DNA of 64,000 bases from G963667675 sp965197565 (GCA_965197565.1 CBDANK010000004.1:558001-622000); one strand, 5' to 3'. Counted from the stretch's first letter, positions 28,909 through 39,944 are shown. Translations and numbers: made by a program. Notes: a model not told the origin generated them from the letters alone.

Positions 28909-30127
28909 GTAGTCAGTCATGCTTGGAATCAAAGGGATAGAGCCGGTGAAGTTTGGTTCTGGCATCCTGGGTGTTGAACCGCCAGTGGATGGTGGCTTTT
29001 GCGGCGTTGCGCTCCTGCTCCAGAGCCTGGACTTCCTGCCGGAGGGTCTCCTCGTCTGGAAGCCGCTGTTTGAGGCAACAGCGGGCCAAAACGCTGAACT
29101 CGATCTCCGCCATATTCAGCCAACTGCCGTGCTTGGGGGTGTAGTGGAACTCCAGCCGTTTGGCGATGCGCCGGGCCTCGGCAGCCGGGAAGGTCTGGTA
29201 CAGGGACGCCGGGCGATGGGTGTTCAGATTGTCCAGGACCACCCGCACCACCTGGGCTTCCGGGTAGGCTTCATCCACCAGCCAGCGCATCTGGTGGGCG
29301 AAGTCCTGCATGGTGCGCCGCTCGGTGACCGCCACATGGCGCCAGCCGGCCAGGGGCTCACAGGCCAGGAACAGGTTGCGGGTGCCCTCCCTGCGATACT
29401 CGTAGTCCTGCCGCGCTGGTCTCCCCGGCTGGGCTCGCAGCGGGGGCCGGGTGTCAGCCAGCAACTGGGTGGAGGTCTGGTCAAAGCAGACCAGCGGCCG
29501 CTGCGGGTCATAGGGTTCGGCGTACAAATCCAGCAGGTCCTCCATGTGGGCCACGAACTCGGCGCTCACCTTGGGGATGCACCACTCCTGCTTCTGCCAC
29601 GGCTTGAGGGCGTTTTTTTCAGGTGCAGCCGCACCGTCTCGTGGGATAGGGATGGCGCCAACCCCAACTCCACCACCTTGCCCGCCAAAAGGCGCAGGGT
29701 CCAGTGTTCATGTCTTTCCGGCGGTTCGGAGCAGGCCAAGGCGATGAGGTGGGCTTCGCCACGGTCGTCCAGCTTCCGGTACCGATGGGCTTGGGGCCGG
29801 TCTTTCAGCACCCCTTCCAGACCCGCTTCGGCGAAGCGCCGCTTGATCCGAAATACCGTGCCCTCGGTTACATCCAAGGCTTCCGCCACCTGGGGAGCGG
29901 TCCATCCTTCATCGGTCTTGAGCAGAATCCGTGCCCGGATGATCACCCGGGCTGAGCCTTTCCCTGCACGAATCAGATGCTGGAGTTGCTTCCGCTGTTC
30001 CGGCGTCAGCCCGACTCCATACTTCTCCCTGACCATACCACCACCTCCCATCAATACTTTCCAAAGTCAGGGTAGCTCCTTCGGCCATCCTTTCGCATTA
30101 CCATCTAAATCAAGTTTGACTCACTAC
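28909..30127 (-). mobile_element. IS630-family insertion sequence nested in IS110
   Basis: 1219 bp with imperfect terminal repeats: the left end is GTAGTCAGTCATGCTTG and the right end, read inward, is GTAGTGAGTCAAACTTG. A TA duplication lies at 28907-28908 and 30128-30129, as expected for IS630/Tc1-mariner elements. The single transposase gene is in two overlapping frames. The ends and catalytic residues look intact, so it may still be active, unlike its host element. Confidence 0.9.
28913..30054 (-). CDS. IS630-family transposase made by -1 frameshifting
   Basis: Frame A (30054 to 29566, 162 residues) holds the N-terminal helix-turn-helix domains (TAPQVAEALDVTEGTVFRIK). Frame B, ending at 28913, holds the DDE domain: Asp in LVCFDQTS, Asp in RVVLDNLNTH and Glu in SWLNMAEIEFS. 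At 29613-29619 an A7 run on the coding strand (CTG AAA AAA ACG) allows a slip back by one base. The read-through then runs LKKNALKPWQKQEWCIPKVS straight into frame B, which is the normal IS630 linker. This is the programmed frameshift known from the family, not decay. Confidence 0.9.
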
Positions 30128-30433
30128 TAGTGGGCGTGGCTCCCTTCAACCGGGACAGTGGTACCCTGCGGGGCAAACGCACCGTCTGGGGTGGACGGGC
30201 CAGGGTCCGCACAGCCCTCTATATGGGGGCGTTGGTAGCCAGTCGCTTCAACCCGGTCATCAGGGACTTCTACCAGCGCCTGTTGTCTGCCGGCAAGCCG
30301 AAAAAGCTGGCTCTGACCGCCTGCATGCGCAAGCTGCTGATAATCCTCAACTCCATGCTCAAGTACGGCTCGTCCTGGAACCACCCGGCCGCGAAGTCCC
30401 TCACCCATTCCTATTGACTTTCAAGACAGTTGC

Positions 30434-30462
30434 TTGACACCGGAAATGGGCCTTCATAAGAT
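30434..30462 (+). promoter_or_regulatory. Promoter of tRNA-Arg
   Basis: TTGACA and TAAGAT with exactly 17 bases between, about 50 bases before the tRNA. Strong consensus match. Confidence 0.8.
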
Positions 30463-30512
30463 AGTCCTAGCCTTTTCTGCGCTGTGCCCGGAGTCCGGGC
30501 GACAGTCTATGC

Positions 30513-30588
30513 GTCCCAGTAGCTCAGGGGATAGAGCGGCTGCCTTCTAAGCAGCGGGTCGCGGGTTCGAATCCTGCCTGGGACGCCA
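30513..30588 (+). tRNA. tRNA-Arg (TCT), with encoded CCA
   Basis: Acceptor GTCCCAG/CTGGGAC, TA, D stem GCTC/GAGC, anticodon stem GCTGC/GCAGC around CTTCTAA (anticodon TCT), T stem GCGGG/CCTGC around TTCGAAT, discriminator G, CCA. All stems pair. It reads AGA (and AGG by wobble) codons. Confidence 0.95.
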
Positions 30589-30623
30589 ATTTAGCTACGA
30601 ATAGGCTCAAATTGAGCACGGTA

Positions 30624-30650
30624 AGCCGCCCTATGGGCGGCTTTTTCTTT
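30624..30650 (+). terminator. Intrinsic terminator after tRNA-Arg
   Basis: AGCCGCCC, loop TAT, GGGCGGCT, then TTTTCTTT. Perfect 8-bp stem with T tract, 36 bases after the tRNA. The rest of 30651-30900 holds no gene I can support. Confidence 0.85.
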
Positions 30651-30904
30651 GCCCAAAACCCCTATCCGATACACTTCCCGATCTTGTCTCACTGCTCTGG
30701 CTCCGTTTGCTTGCCTACCAGGCAGCTTTCGTTGAGTAGGCAAGTACGCGCCATGGTAAACAGACGAAACTACCAGGCATGAATCCTGGATATAGCCGGC
30801 CACCAGCCGCAGGTAGGACAGTTCCTCCCCGTGACCCCCCCGCAGGGCTTTGACGCCCACCGCAATGACGCTTCCCCTCTCCCACTGGGAGACCATCACG
30901 GCAA

Positions 30905-30990
30905 ATTAGGGTATTGACAATATATAATTATTGTTAATACATTGATATTATATTAAATTATTATATATAGAAACAGTGTATCAGCAATAA
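30905..30990 (+). promoter_or_regulatory. Very AT-rich upstream region of the giant surface protein
   Basis: About 70 bases (30912-30980) are nearly all A and T in an otherwise GC-rich genome. They include TTGACA at 30915 and runs such as TATATAATTATTG and TATTATATTAAATTATTATA. A -10 element cannot be fixed because several TA-rich hexamers fit. The composition suggests an UP-element-like or silencer-bound promoter for the gene at 31040. Confidence 0.5.
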
Positions 30991-31039
30991 TACATATCCT
31001 TCTTCGGTGCTATTTGGAAGATGCGGAGGAATTCCGAAA

Positions 31040-34000
31040 ATGAGGAACGCTAGACAGGGGGAGAACAAAATGGACCGAGGTGACGCCGACTGCTATTGTC
31101 CCACGCTGAGTCTAGCCCCCGCCACGGGCCGGGCTCGGCAAGGGAACACCAACTCCAGGTGGCATGTGCTGGCAATTGCATCATTGCTTATTGCCGCGGC
31201 GATCCTGAGTTGGATGATGTTCAGCCCTAACATGGCATCCGCAGACACCGGGACTACCGAAGCGGAGTCCCAGGACGAGACGCCATCGCCGACTCCCACT
31301 CCCGAGTCCACACCGCAGCCGCCGGAACCGGAGCCGAAGTCGCCTCCGGATACCGACGGCCAGACCCCGCTGCAGGACAGTCAAGACCAGGCCCCCGCCG
31401 AGGATGGCCAAGACCAAGCCCCCGCCGAGAGCGGCGACGGCCAGACCCCGCCGCAGGACGGCCAGGACCAAGCCCCTGCCGAGGACGGCCAAGACCAAGC
31501 CCCCGCCGAGAGCGGCGACGGCCAGACCCCGCCGCAGGACGGCCAAGACCAAGCCCCCACCGAGGGCGACGACGACCAGGCCCAGCCGCAGGACAGCCAA
31601 GACCAGACCCCCACCGAGGGCGACGGCCAGGCCCCGGTTGAAGATGGCGACGACCAAGCCCCCACCGTGGGCGACGACCAGACCCCTGCCGAGGGCGGCG
31701 ACAGCCAGACCCTGCCACAGGACAGCCAAGCCCAGGCCCCCACCGTGGGCGACGGCCAGTCACCGCCGCAGGGCAGCCAAGACCAGAACCCGGTAGAGGG
31801 CGGCGACGACCAGGCCCCGGTCGAGGGTGGCGACGGCCAGACCCCGGTCGAGGGTGGCGACGGCCAGACCCCGCCGCAGGACAGTCAGGACCAGTCTTCA
31901 CCGGAAGCTAAGGATACGACGCCACCCCAAACCAAGACTCCGCCGGAGATCGTGCTGCCGCCCTACTTCCCGCTGGTCCCCAGCGGATTCACCTTCACCC
32001 AAGACGAGGACATCGGCACGGAGATTCTGCCCGAGGCAACGGGCGGCGCCGGCGGCTTCAGCTACAGCCTGTCGCCCAGCCTGCCCGAGGGGCTGTCCTT
32101 CGACCCGGAGACACGCGCCCTTACCGGTGCGCCGGCCGCCAGCGGCAGCTTCCTCATGACCTACACCGCCACCGACGCCGACGGCGGCCAAGTCCAATGG
32201 GCCTTCGCCATCGAGGTCTTTGCCGTTGCCGCCTCCACTGCCAACGAGCCGGAGGAGGAAGCGCCCTACTCGGTCGCGCCGACGGTAACCATCGAGGGCG
32301 TGCCAGAGACCATCAGCAGCTTGGACCCGTTGGAGGTTACGTTCGACTTTTCGGAAGACGTGACCGGGTTCGAGGCGGCGGACATCACCGTGGACAACGG
32401 CAGCCTGGCCGACCTGACCGGCAGCAGCGCGGCGTACTCGGCCACGGTGACGCCAACCGGCCCCGGAGATCTGACGGTGACGGTGGCGGCCCAGTCGGTG
32501 CAGGCAGTACAGGGTGAAAACAACGCCGACGGGCCGCCGGAGGCGGAGACAGCAACGGCGAGGCTTATCACCAAGCCGAAGTTCACCAAGGGGCCTCCGG
32601 GAATCACCCGCTCCGTGCAGGAGGACATAGCGGCCGGCACGCGAGTCGGCGGCACGGTTGCGGCCAGGGACCCGGACGGCGATACGTTGACCTACTCGCT
32701 GTCCGGCTCCGACCTTTTCGACATCGACCCCGCCACCGGCGGGATCAGCGTAGCCGCGGGCGCCGTTTTGGACTACGAGACGGCCCAGTCCCACACCGTG
32801 ACCGTGGGCGTCACCGATGGAGAAGACGCCGACGGCAACCCGGAGACCGATCCGGCCATCGATGACACGGTGGAGGTCACAATCAGCGTCTACGACGTTC
32901 ACGAGCCGCCCGCCAAGCCCGACAAACCCTTGGTGATTAGGTCTTCCGGCGATCCCGCGGCCTCGCTGGAGGTGAGCTGGACGGCTCCGGACAACTCCGG
33001 GAGGCCCGCCATCACGGGCTACCAGGTGCGGCACCGGAAGAATGGCGACAAGCACAAGAACGACTGGATCGAGCAAACCGTCACTGGCGCGGCGACCTCG
33101 GCCACCATAACCGGCCTGTACCCCGACATCAAGTATCGAGTCCAGGTGGCGGCGACCAACGACGAGGGGACCGGTCCCTGGTCGAAGGCCGAGACGAAGA
33201 GGACTGCTGATTGGACCATCAGCATCGAGGGGCCGGAGGGGCCGCGGACCACCGGTGCCCCGTTCGTGGTCCGGGTCATCATCCCCGAGGTTGGGGTAGT
33301 GGACCCGGTCTCCGTCGGGTACGGTGCGACCAACGCGTCGCTGCCGCAACAAACTGATGCATTTCGCGGCGATGGCGGCGACTACCAAGTCCACTTCCGG
33401 GTCACTCCCGAGCATGAGAACCGGTCCGGGTCTTGGCCCTTCGAGGTCCGTTTCACTGCCAGTTATGAGGGCCGGGAAGTGAGTTGGCCGGTTACGGTGG
33501 ACCCGGACCCGCCGGTCGTGACTATCTCCGGACCCGGCGAGCCGCAGAGCGGGACCTTCGAAGTCCGGTTCTCCCTGAGCGAGAAGAACGCCGGTTTCGA
33601 GGAGAGCGACGTCACAGTGACCAACGGCTCGGTCACGGATTTCTCGGGGTCGGAGAGGAGTTACACCGCCCGGATCACGCCGGAGTCCAGCGGGCAAGTG
33701 ACCGTGGCGGTGCCGGCCGGGGCGCTCCAAGACGGAGCGAGCCACCAGAACAAAGCGGCGCAGTACTCGGTTACCGCGGACCTCGGCGAGCCGACAGTAT
33801 CCATCAATGGCGTGCCAGCGACGATCAGCAGCGTCGACCCGTTGCAGGTTACGTTCACCTTTTCCGAAGACGTGGCCGGGTTCAAGACGGCGGACGTTAC
33901 GGTGGAAAACGGCAGCCTCGAGGAATGGGCCGGGAGCGGCGCGGACTACTCGGCCACGGTGACGCCGGACGGCGGCGGAGACCTGACAGTGACGGTCTCG

Positions 34001-37000
34001 GCCCGCGCCGCGCGGGGCAAGAACAACGTCCGGGGACCGCTGGAGGCGGAGACAGCAACGGCGGTCCGCACTGGCCCGGCCACCTTCATCACCGGGCCCA
34101 AGGGACCCTTGACCACCGGAGACCCTTTCGATATTCGGATCACCTACTTGGGCCTCTCTGACGGGGCGACCTTTGGCGAATCGATTCTGAACGCCACCCT
34201 CGGCGGCGAAGTGTTCCCGGGAGACGACGGCGTCCGGGAGGTGACGGTGACGCCGGACCCCCCCCGGTCCCACGGGGATCAGGCAGGGGACCACGGGCAG
34301 GTATAGAATCAGCGTGGTCTCATCCTGGGACAAGGGCAACGAGGGATTCATTGGGAAATACGTGGTGGAGGTAGACCCGGACCCGCCGGTGGTCACCATC
34401 TCCGGACCCAGCGAGCCGCAGGACGGACGCTTTGAGGTGACCATCGACTTCTCTGAGCCGGTTAGCCAGCTTTTCGAGGAAGACGTGGCGGTGACCAACG
34501 GCAGAGTGACGTCCTTCGAGCGAACTAAGGACGCGATGCGGCCGGACCGTTACGCCCTCACCATCGCTCCCACCGCCGTCGGGCAAGTAACCGTAAGGAC
34601 GCCAGCCGGGGTGGTCCAGGACGGAGTGGGCCACGAAAACGAGAAAGCGGAGCACTCGGTGACGGTAAACCCCGCCAAGCCGGACGCTCCCAAGGTGCAA
34701 CGGTCGGAGAACAAACCGAACACCCAGTTGGACGTGAACTGGGAACCGCCATCCAACGCTGGAGACGCCGTCACCGATTACGACCTACAGTACCGCGTCG
34801 AGGACGAGGAGGACTGGACCGACCACGCCTTCGATAGCACCGGGACCCGGGCCACCATCAGCGGCAAGGGGGCCACTGTATATGAGGTGCGGGTGCGCGC
34901 CGCCGTCGGCGAGTTACAAAGCGACTGGTCGGACGCGACCAGGGCCGCAACGAACAGGGGGCCAACTCCGGAACGGGTCTCCCGCCAGGTCGCCGAGAAC
35001 TCCCCGGCCGGCACTGCCGTTGGGGACCCGGTCAAGATAACCGACCCGGATGGTGACCCTCTGACCTACTCTCTGAACTTCCTCCCGGGTCACGAAAATG
35101 ACGCCGACTCCTTCGACATAAACCACGACACCGGCCAGATCAGCGTGGCCGAGGGCGCGGTGCTGGACTACGAAGTCCAATCTGAATACGTAATGCGAGT
35201 GTTGACCCACGACGGCATAAGTAACCTGCAGGACAGGGCCTCGGCCCCGCTTACCATCAACGTGACCGACAGCCAGCCGCCGGCCCGGCCCGCCGCGCCT
35301 GCTGTCGCCCAAGGAGCCAATCCGGAGACCGAACTCGAAGTAAGCTGGACGGCTGCGGGCGCGGACGGCGTGGACGCCATCACTGATTACGACGTGCGGT
35401 ACCGCGTCAAAGGCGCGGAGGACTGGACACCCCACGACTTCGACGGCGCAGTGCCCGAGACTACCATCGGCGGCTTGGAGCCCGGCACTGTCTATGAGGT
35501 GCAGGTACTGGCCAGGAACGCTGAAGGCGACAGCCCTTGGTCCGAAAGCGTGACGGGCACAACCGGACCCGCCAAGCTGAACGCCCAGCGGGAAGTGCCG
35601 GAGGATGCCCAGCCGGGCGACCCGGTGGGCGAGCCAGTGACGGTCAGCGACAGCCAAGGCAGCACTCTCGTCTATTCCATAGGGGACGGGCCCGGTGCGT
35701 TCACCATAGATAGCGACGGCCAGATAAGGGTGGCCGAGGGCGCCGCGTTGGACCACGACACGCTCAGCCGCCACTACCTGAGAGTAGAGGCGAGCCACAC
35801 CGCTCCCGGCCTGGGAAATCCCAACGCTCACATCATCATGGCCATCATCGGCGTGGATATCACAGTGACCGAGGTGGACGAGCCGCCGAAAGACCGCGAT
35901 CCACGCACGCCCCCGCCTACCGGCGCACCCCTACCCCCCGGCGGGACGCTTCCTCCCCCCGAAAGCAACAGTCGTCCCAGCTTTAACAGTCCCGGTGTTC
36001 GCAAGGTGGTGGAGAACGCGCCGGCCGGCAGTCCCGTCGGCGGCCCGGTTACCGCGACAAACCCCAACGGCGGCCCGTTGACTTACTCGCTGTCGGCTTC
36101 CAATGTATTCGCCATCGACTCCGCCACCGGCCGGATCAGGGTGGCCGCGGGCGCATCGCTGGACTACGAAGACACTCAATCCTACATCGTTACGCTGAGG
36201 GTCACGGACAACCAGGACCCTGACGGCAACGCCGACCCCGCTATCGATGACACCGTGCGCGTAACCATCAACGTAATCGACGTGGACGAGCCTCCCGCCA
36301 AGCCCGGCGCGCCATCGGTGACCACGTCGTCGACCGACCCCCAGACCGCTCTGGACGTGGCTTGGACCGCCCCGGACATGACCGGAAAGCCAGCCATCAC
36401 TGGCTACGACCTGCGCTACAGGGAGCAGGGCGAGCCGGAGTGGACCAAGCTCTCCTTTGCCGGCGCGGCGTCCACCACCATCATCACCGGTCTGGATCCC
36501 GACACCTGGTATGAGGTGCAGGTGCGGGCCGTCAACGACGAGGGCGCCAGCCCTTGGTCGGAGGTCGGCGAAGGGACGCCGGGAGTCAATGCCGCCCCCG
36601 AGTTCCCGGATGGGCCTGCTGACCCGGATAACCCGAACGACTGGCCCGGCGCGCCCCGCAGTGTGGCTGAAAACTCCGCCGCCGCTACCAACGTGGGCTC
36701 TCCCGTAACCGCCATGGACCCTGACGGCGACTCGCTGACCTACTCGATGTCAGCCTCCGATGTATTCGACATCGACACTGACACCGGCCAGATCAGGGTG
36801 GCCGGGAGCGCAACCCTGAACTACGAAGACACTCAGTCCTACACCGTGACCGTGAGCGTCAGTGACGGCAAGGACCTTGACGGCAACGCCGACACGACGG
36901 TCGACGACACCATCGAAATTACTATCAACGTAACCGACGTGGACGAGCCTCCTGACAAGCCTGGCGCGCCATCGGTGACCCCGTCGTCGACCGACCCCCA

Positions 37001-38855
37001 GACTGCTCTGGACGTGACTTGGACCGCCCCGGACATGACCGGAAAGCCAGCCATCACCGGCTACGACCTACAATACCGAGTTGAGGGATCGACGGATTGG
37101 ACTGACGCCAGCTTTGACGGCGCCGGTCCCGGCGCCACCCTGACCGGCCTCGCCTCGAGCGCCATTTACGAGGTACAGGTGCGGGCTATCAACGACGAGG
37201 GCGACAGCCCTTGGTCGGAGACCGGCGAAGGGACGACGGGAGTCAATGCCGCCCCCGAGTTCCCGGATGGGCCTGCCGACCCGGATAACCCTAACGACTG
37301 GCCCGGCGCGCCCCGCAGCGTGGCTGAAAACTCCGTCGCCGGCGCCTCCGTGGGCTCTCCCGTAACCGCCGCAGACCCCGACGGCGACTCGCTGACCTAC
37401 TCGATGTCAGCCTCCGATGTATTCGACATCGACACTGACACCGGCCGGATCAGGGTGGCCGGAGGCGCAACCCTGGACTACGAAGACACTCAGTCCTACA
37501 CCGTCACGGTGGGCGTCAGCGACAGCAAGAACCCTGACGGCAACGCCGACACGACGGTCGACGATACCATCGAAATTACTATCAACGTAACCGACGTGGA
37601 CGAGCCTCCCGCCGCGCCCGGCGCACCGGACTTGACCGAGCCGTCCGGCGATAAAGAAACATCCCTGGACGTGGCTTGGACCGCCCCGGACATGACCGGA
37701 AAGCCGTCCATCACCGGCTACGACGTACAATACCGAGTTGAGGGCGCGACGGATTGGACTGACGCCAGCTTTGACGGCGCCGGGACCGGCACCACCCTGA
37801 CCGGCCTCGCCTCGGGCGCTGCTTATGAGGTGCGGGTGCGGGCCATCAACGACGAGGGCGCCAGCCCTTGGTCGGAAGCCGGATCGAGGCGGATAGCGAC
37901 GGCGACGGCGACATACAGCACGAAGCCGAAATTCGACGCCGACGAACTCACCCTCAGTGTAGAGGAGAACGCGCCGGAAGGCAGCCCCGTCGGACTCCCG
38001 GTTGCCACGGAAGATCTCGACGGCGACTCGCTGACCTACTCCATCACAGGGGCCGCGGAGTTCGCCATAGACGCCGCCACCGGCCAGATCAGGGTGGCCG
38101 CGGGCGCAACCCTGGACTACGAAGAAACTCAGTCCTACACTGTGACCGTGAGCGTCAGCGACGGAGAAGATAACGACGGCAAACCACAGAACCCTCCTGG
38201 CATCGATGACGCCGTGCGCGTAACCATCAACGTAACCGACGTGAACGAGCCTCCCGCCGCGCCAGTGCTGACCGGGCTGTCCAGCGATAAAGAAACATCC
38301 CTGGACGTGGCTTGGACCGCCCCGGACATGACCGGAAAGCCGCCCATCACCGGCTACGACGTACAATACCGAGTTGAGGGCGGAACGGGCTGGACGGCCC
38401 AGGCCTTCAACGGCGCCGGGAGCGGCATCACCCTGACCGGCCTCGCCTCGGGCGCCGCTTACCAGGTGCAGGTGCGGGCCGTCAACGACGAGGGCGCCGG
38501 CCCTTGGTCGTACTCCGGCATCGGCGCGACCGTTGCGACCAACGTCAAGCCGCTCGCGGGCGGCGCCGACACCAACGCCGAGCCGGCGCCAACTCCCACG
38601 CCGGTGGCTACGCCGGACATCTACGGCCGGACCGGCGCCGAGTCCGACGCCTACGGTCGAGCCGACGCCGGCGGCTACGCCGACATGGACACACCGACAC
38701 AGAAGACGGCGCGGGAACCTGCGTTGTTGCCCACGCCACCGGACCATATTGAAGAAAACAACGACAGCGTGGACCCGGGGCCCACGGCGCCGCTTACGTC
38801 TTGGACCCCGCCGAATACTAACGCGAACGAGAGGGGGCCGCCTGCCCCGACGTAG
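31040..38855 (+). CDS. Giant secreted Ig-like/cadherin/fibronectin III repeat protein, interrupted at a C8 tract
   Basis: I start at the ATG at 31040 (GGAGGA nine bases upstream). Residues 41-61 are a signal/anchor helix with a possible ASA cleavage site at 68. Next comes a Gln/Asp/Pro-rich repeat region (DGQTPPQDGQDQAPAE type, about 108-290), an He_PIG-like Ig domain, Ig-like domains with TFSEDV-GF--ADVTV motifs, and then alternating cadherin-like (VAENSPAG, DPDGD-LTYSL, FDID--TG-I) and fibronectin III (P-ITGYD-QYR) modules, seven of each. The frame breaks at the C8 run 34258-34265 and resumes in another phase, so full length (about 2600 residues) needs a slip there. The Pro-rich C-terminus lacks a sorting motif or membrane helix. 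Likely an adhesin or cell-surface matrix protein. Confidence 0.85.
34258..34265 (+). repeat. C8 homopolymer at the frame break of the giant protein
   Basis: GGA followed by eight C and GGTCCC. Seven or ten C would join the two reading frames into one continuous protein (TPDP then PGPTGIRQGTTGRYRISVV leading into KYVVEVDPDPP). As written, translation stops 15 codons later at 34304-34306. Confidence 0.85.
36581..37894 (+). repeat. 657-bp tandem duplication inside the giant protein gene
   Basis: The unit starting GGGAGTCAATGCCGCCCCCG at 36581 recurs at 37238, a period of 657 bp (219 codons: one cadherin-like plus one fibronectin III module). The DNA is nearly identical for long stretches, so this duplication is recent. 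Confidence 0.75.
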
Positions 38856-39097
38856 GCTGGGAGTTACAACCGGAAGACCCTGAACCTCATGGTGCGTGAG
38901 GCGACGCTATGGAGAAGGGAGAGGTCCAATAGATAAACATTCGCCGGAACTTGAAACCACGAGTAGTGCGGCCACCATGGGCCTGCTATTATAATAGATG
39001 TGGCGTTGCATCTATCTCCGGAATTCGACCACCGTAGGTCAAAGAGTGACAAATAAGCAGGGCCGTCGAGGAACCTTTGTGTAACTGGTCGCTCAAC

Positions 39098-39285
39098 TTG
39101 TCATTCCGACCGCCACCCCTGTCATTCCGACCGGAGGGAGGAATCTAAGGCGTTGGGCCAGAGTCGTCGCGTCGGTCCAGCTACAGACCCAGTGCTTGCT
39201 GACATAGGTTTGAGATTCCTCACGGAGTTTATCCTGAGCGAAGCCGAAGGGCTTCGCTGCGTTCGGAATGACAGGGGTGGGGGTT
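39098..39285 (+). repeat. Dispersed repeat family B
   Basis: CATTCCGACCGCCACCCCTG, then CATTCCGACCGGAGGGAGGAA to CTTCGCTGCGTTCGGAATGA. It matches 12925-13085 almost base for base. Confidence 0.75.
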
Positions 39286-39350
39286 ATGCAAAGGTTTCGT
39301 CAAGGGAGAGGAGGGGCCGGCGGTGAGATTATGAGACAGGCTCAGTGGAG

Positions 39351-39450
39351 AAGCCGTCGAGGGGGTGGACCTAGGCGCATGTGCGGCTAGTCTGATGAAC
39401 GCGGTCGACAAGGAGGTTATATAGGTCAAAGATTAACAAATAGGCAGGGT
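39351..39450 (+). pseudogene. Decayed duplicate of the MarR gene's first codons
   Basis: GTGGAGAAGCCGT, GACCTAGGCGCATGTGCGGC and TAGTCTGATGAACG at 39351-39410 match, with changes, the first 25 codons of the MarR gene at 39457. The leader GGTCAAAG-TTAACAAATAGG before the gene also recurs near 39039. It is a direct duplication of about 105 bp, degenerate in the upstream copy. Confidence 0.65.
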
Positions 39451-39456
39451 CGCTAA

Positions 39457-39903
39457 GTGGAGAAGCCGTTACCGGAGGACCTGGGGACATGTGTGGCTAG
39501 TCTGATGTACGTCGTCGACAATGGGGTGGCAGACGAGGTGTCGCCCTATGACCTCACCCCTGCAGAGTTCAGGCTCCTCAGAGCTTGCATGGAAAAAGGG
39601 GAGTGCATCGCTACGGAACTGGCAGAAACACTATCTATCGACCCGTCCCGCATAAGCCGTATGGTGACCAAGCTGGTTGATATGGGTCTGCTGCGCCGGC
39701 GTCGCCTGCGCAGGGACCGGCGCATCGTGATGCTAAAACTGACCGAAAAGGGGAATGAACTGACGGTCCAGCTCCGCCGGGTCGTGCAGACACACGACGC
39801 CAAGCTCACAGAGGGCATTAGTGAGAAAGAGATGCGCGTCTTCCGGTCTGTCGCTTTCAAGATACTCAGCAACTACGCCGTCTTGGCGGAACAGTCCCAG
39901 TAG
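39457..39903 (+). CDS. MarR-family transcriptional regulator
   Basis: 148 residues from a GTG start. Winged helix-turn-helix: LTPAEFRLLRACMEKGE (helix), ATELAETLSIDPSRISRMVT (recognition helix region, about 48-67), then the wing LLRRRRLRRDRRIVMLKLTE. Flanking helices would form the dimer. It converges on a methyltransferase gene (41 bases between stops). MarR proteins usually repress their own or a neighbouring gene and respond to small lipophilic ligands. The palindrome at 40916 before the methyltransferase is a possible target. Confidence 0.85.
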   Translation: MEKPLPEDLGTCVASLMYVVDNGVADEVSPYDLTPAEFRLLRACMEKGECIATELAETLSIDPSRISRMVTKLVDMGLLRRRRLRRDRRIVMLKLTEKGNELTVQLRRVVQTHDAKLTEGISEKEMRVFRSVAFKILSNYAVLAEQSQ

Positions 39904-39944
39904 TCGCAAAGAGTACTGCCTCCCGGACGCCTTGCTCAGGGTAA

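Larger units (their letters stand above)
28235..30417 (+). pseudogene. IS110-family transposase, frameshifted and interrupted by an IS630-type element
   Basis: The first part starts at ATG 28235 after GGGAGG. It carries the DEDD RuvC-like domain: YVGVDVAKARVDVAI (first Asp), LVLEATGGLE (Glu) and KTDSLDAAVLAHF (the Asp pair). Sense changes frame near 28680. The next part (RSVPGIGDQISLTLLAYLPE, the helix-hairpin-helix) runs to IAAL at 28908, where the IS630-type element intervenes. It resumes at 30128 with VGVAPFNRDSGTLRGK and the serine-containing C-terminal Transposase_20 domain to 30417. Removing the insertion and one TA rejoins IAAL-VGVAP exactly. Confidence 0.9.

Noticed and set aside
29566..30054. 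IS630 frame break as a disabling frameshift
   Set aside because: The A7 run and the exact family linker after a -1 slip show programmed frameshifting.
28909..30127. The IS630-type element as the source of transposase for MITE family 1
   Set aside because: Both use TA targets, but their ends differ (GTAGTCAGTCA against GGGCCTGTTGA), so this element is unlikely to mobilise the MITE.
30591..30899. Minus-strand frame after tRNA-Arg
   Set aside because: It runs through the tRNA terminator, has no ribosome site and no motif; I considered an integrase fragment but found no catalytic residues.
31254..34498. Very long minus-strand open frames opposite the giant surface protein
   Set aside because: They arise from the repetitive GC-rich coding strand, are low-complexity, and the plus frame has clear Ig, cadherin and fibronectin motifs.
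36581..37894. CRISPR-like or satellite array within the giant gene
   Set aside because: The period of 657 bp is an exact number of codons and each unit encodes a cadherin plus fibronectin module; it is a protein-domain repeat.
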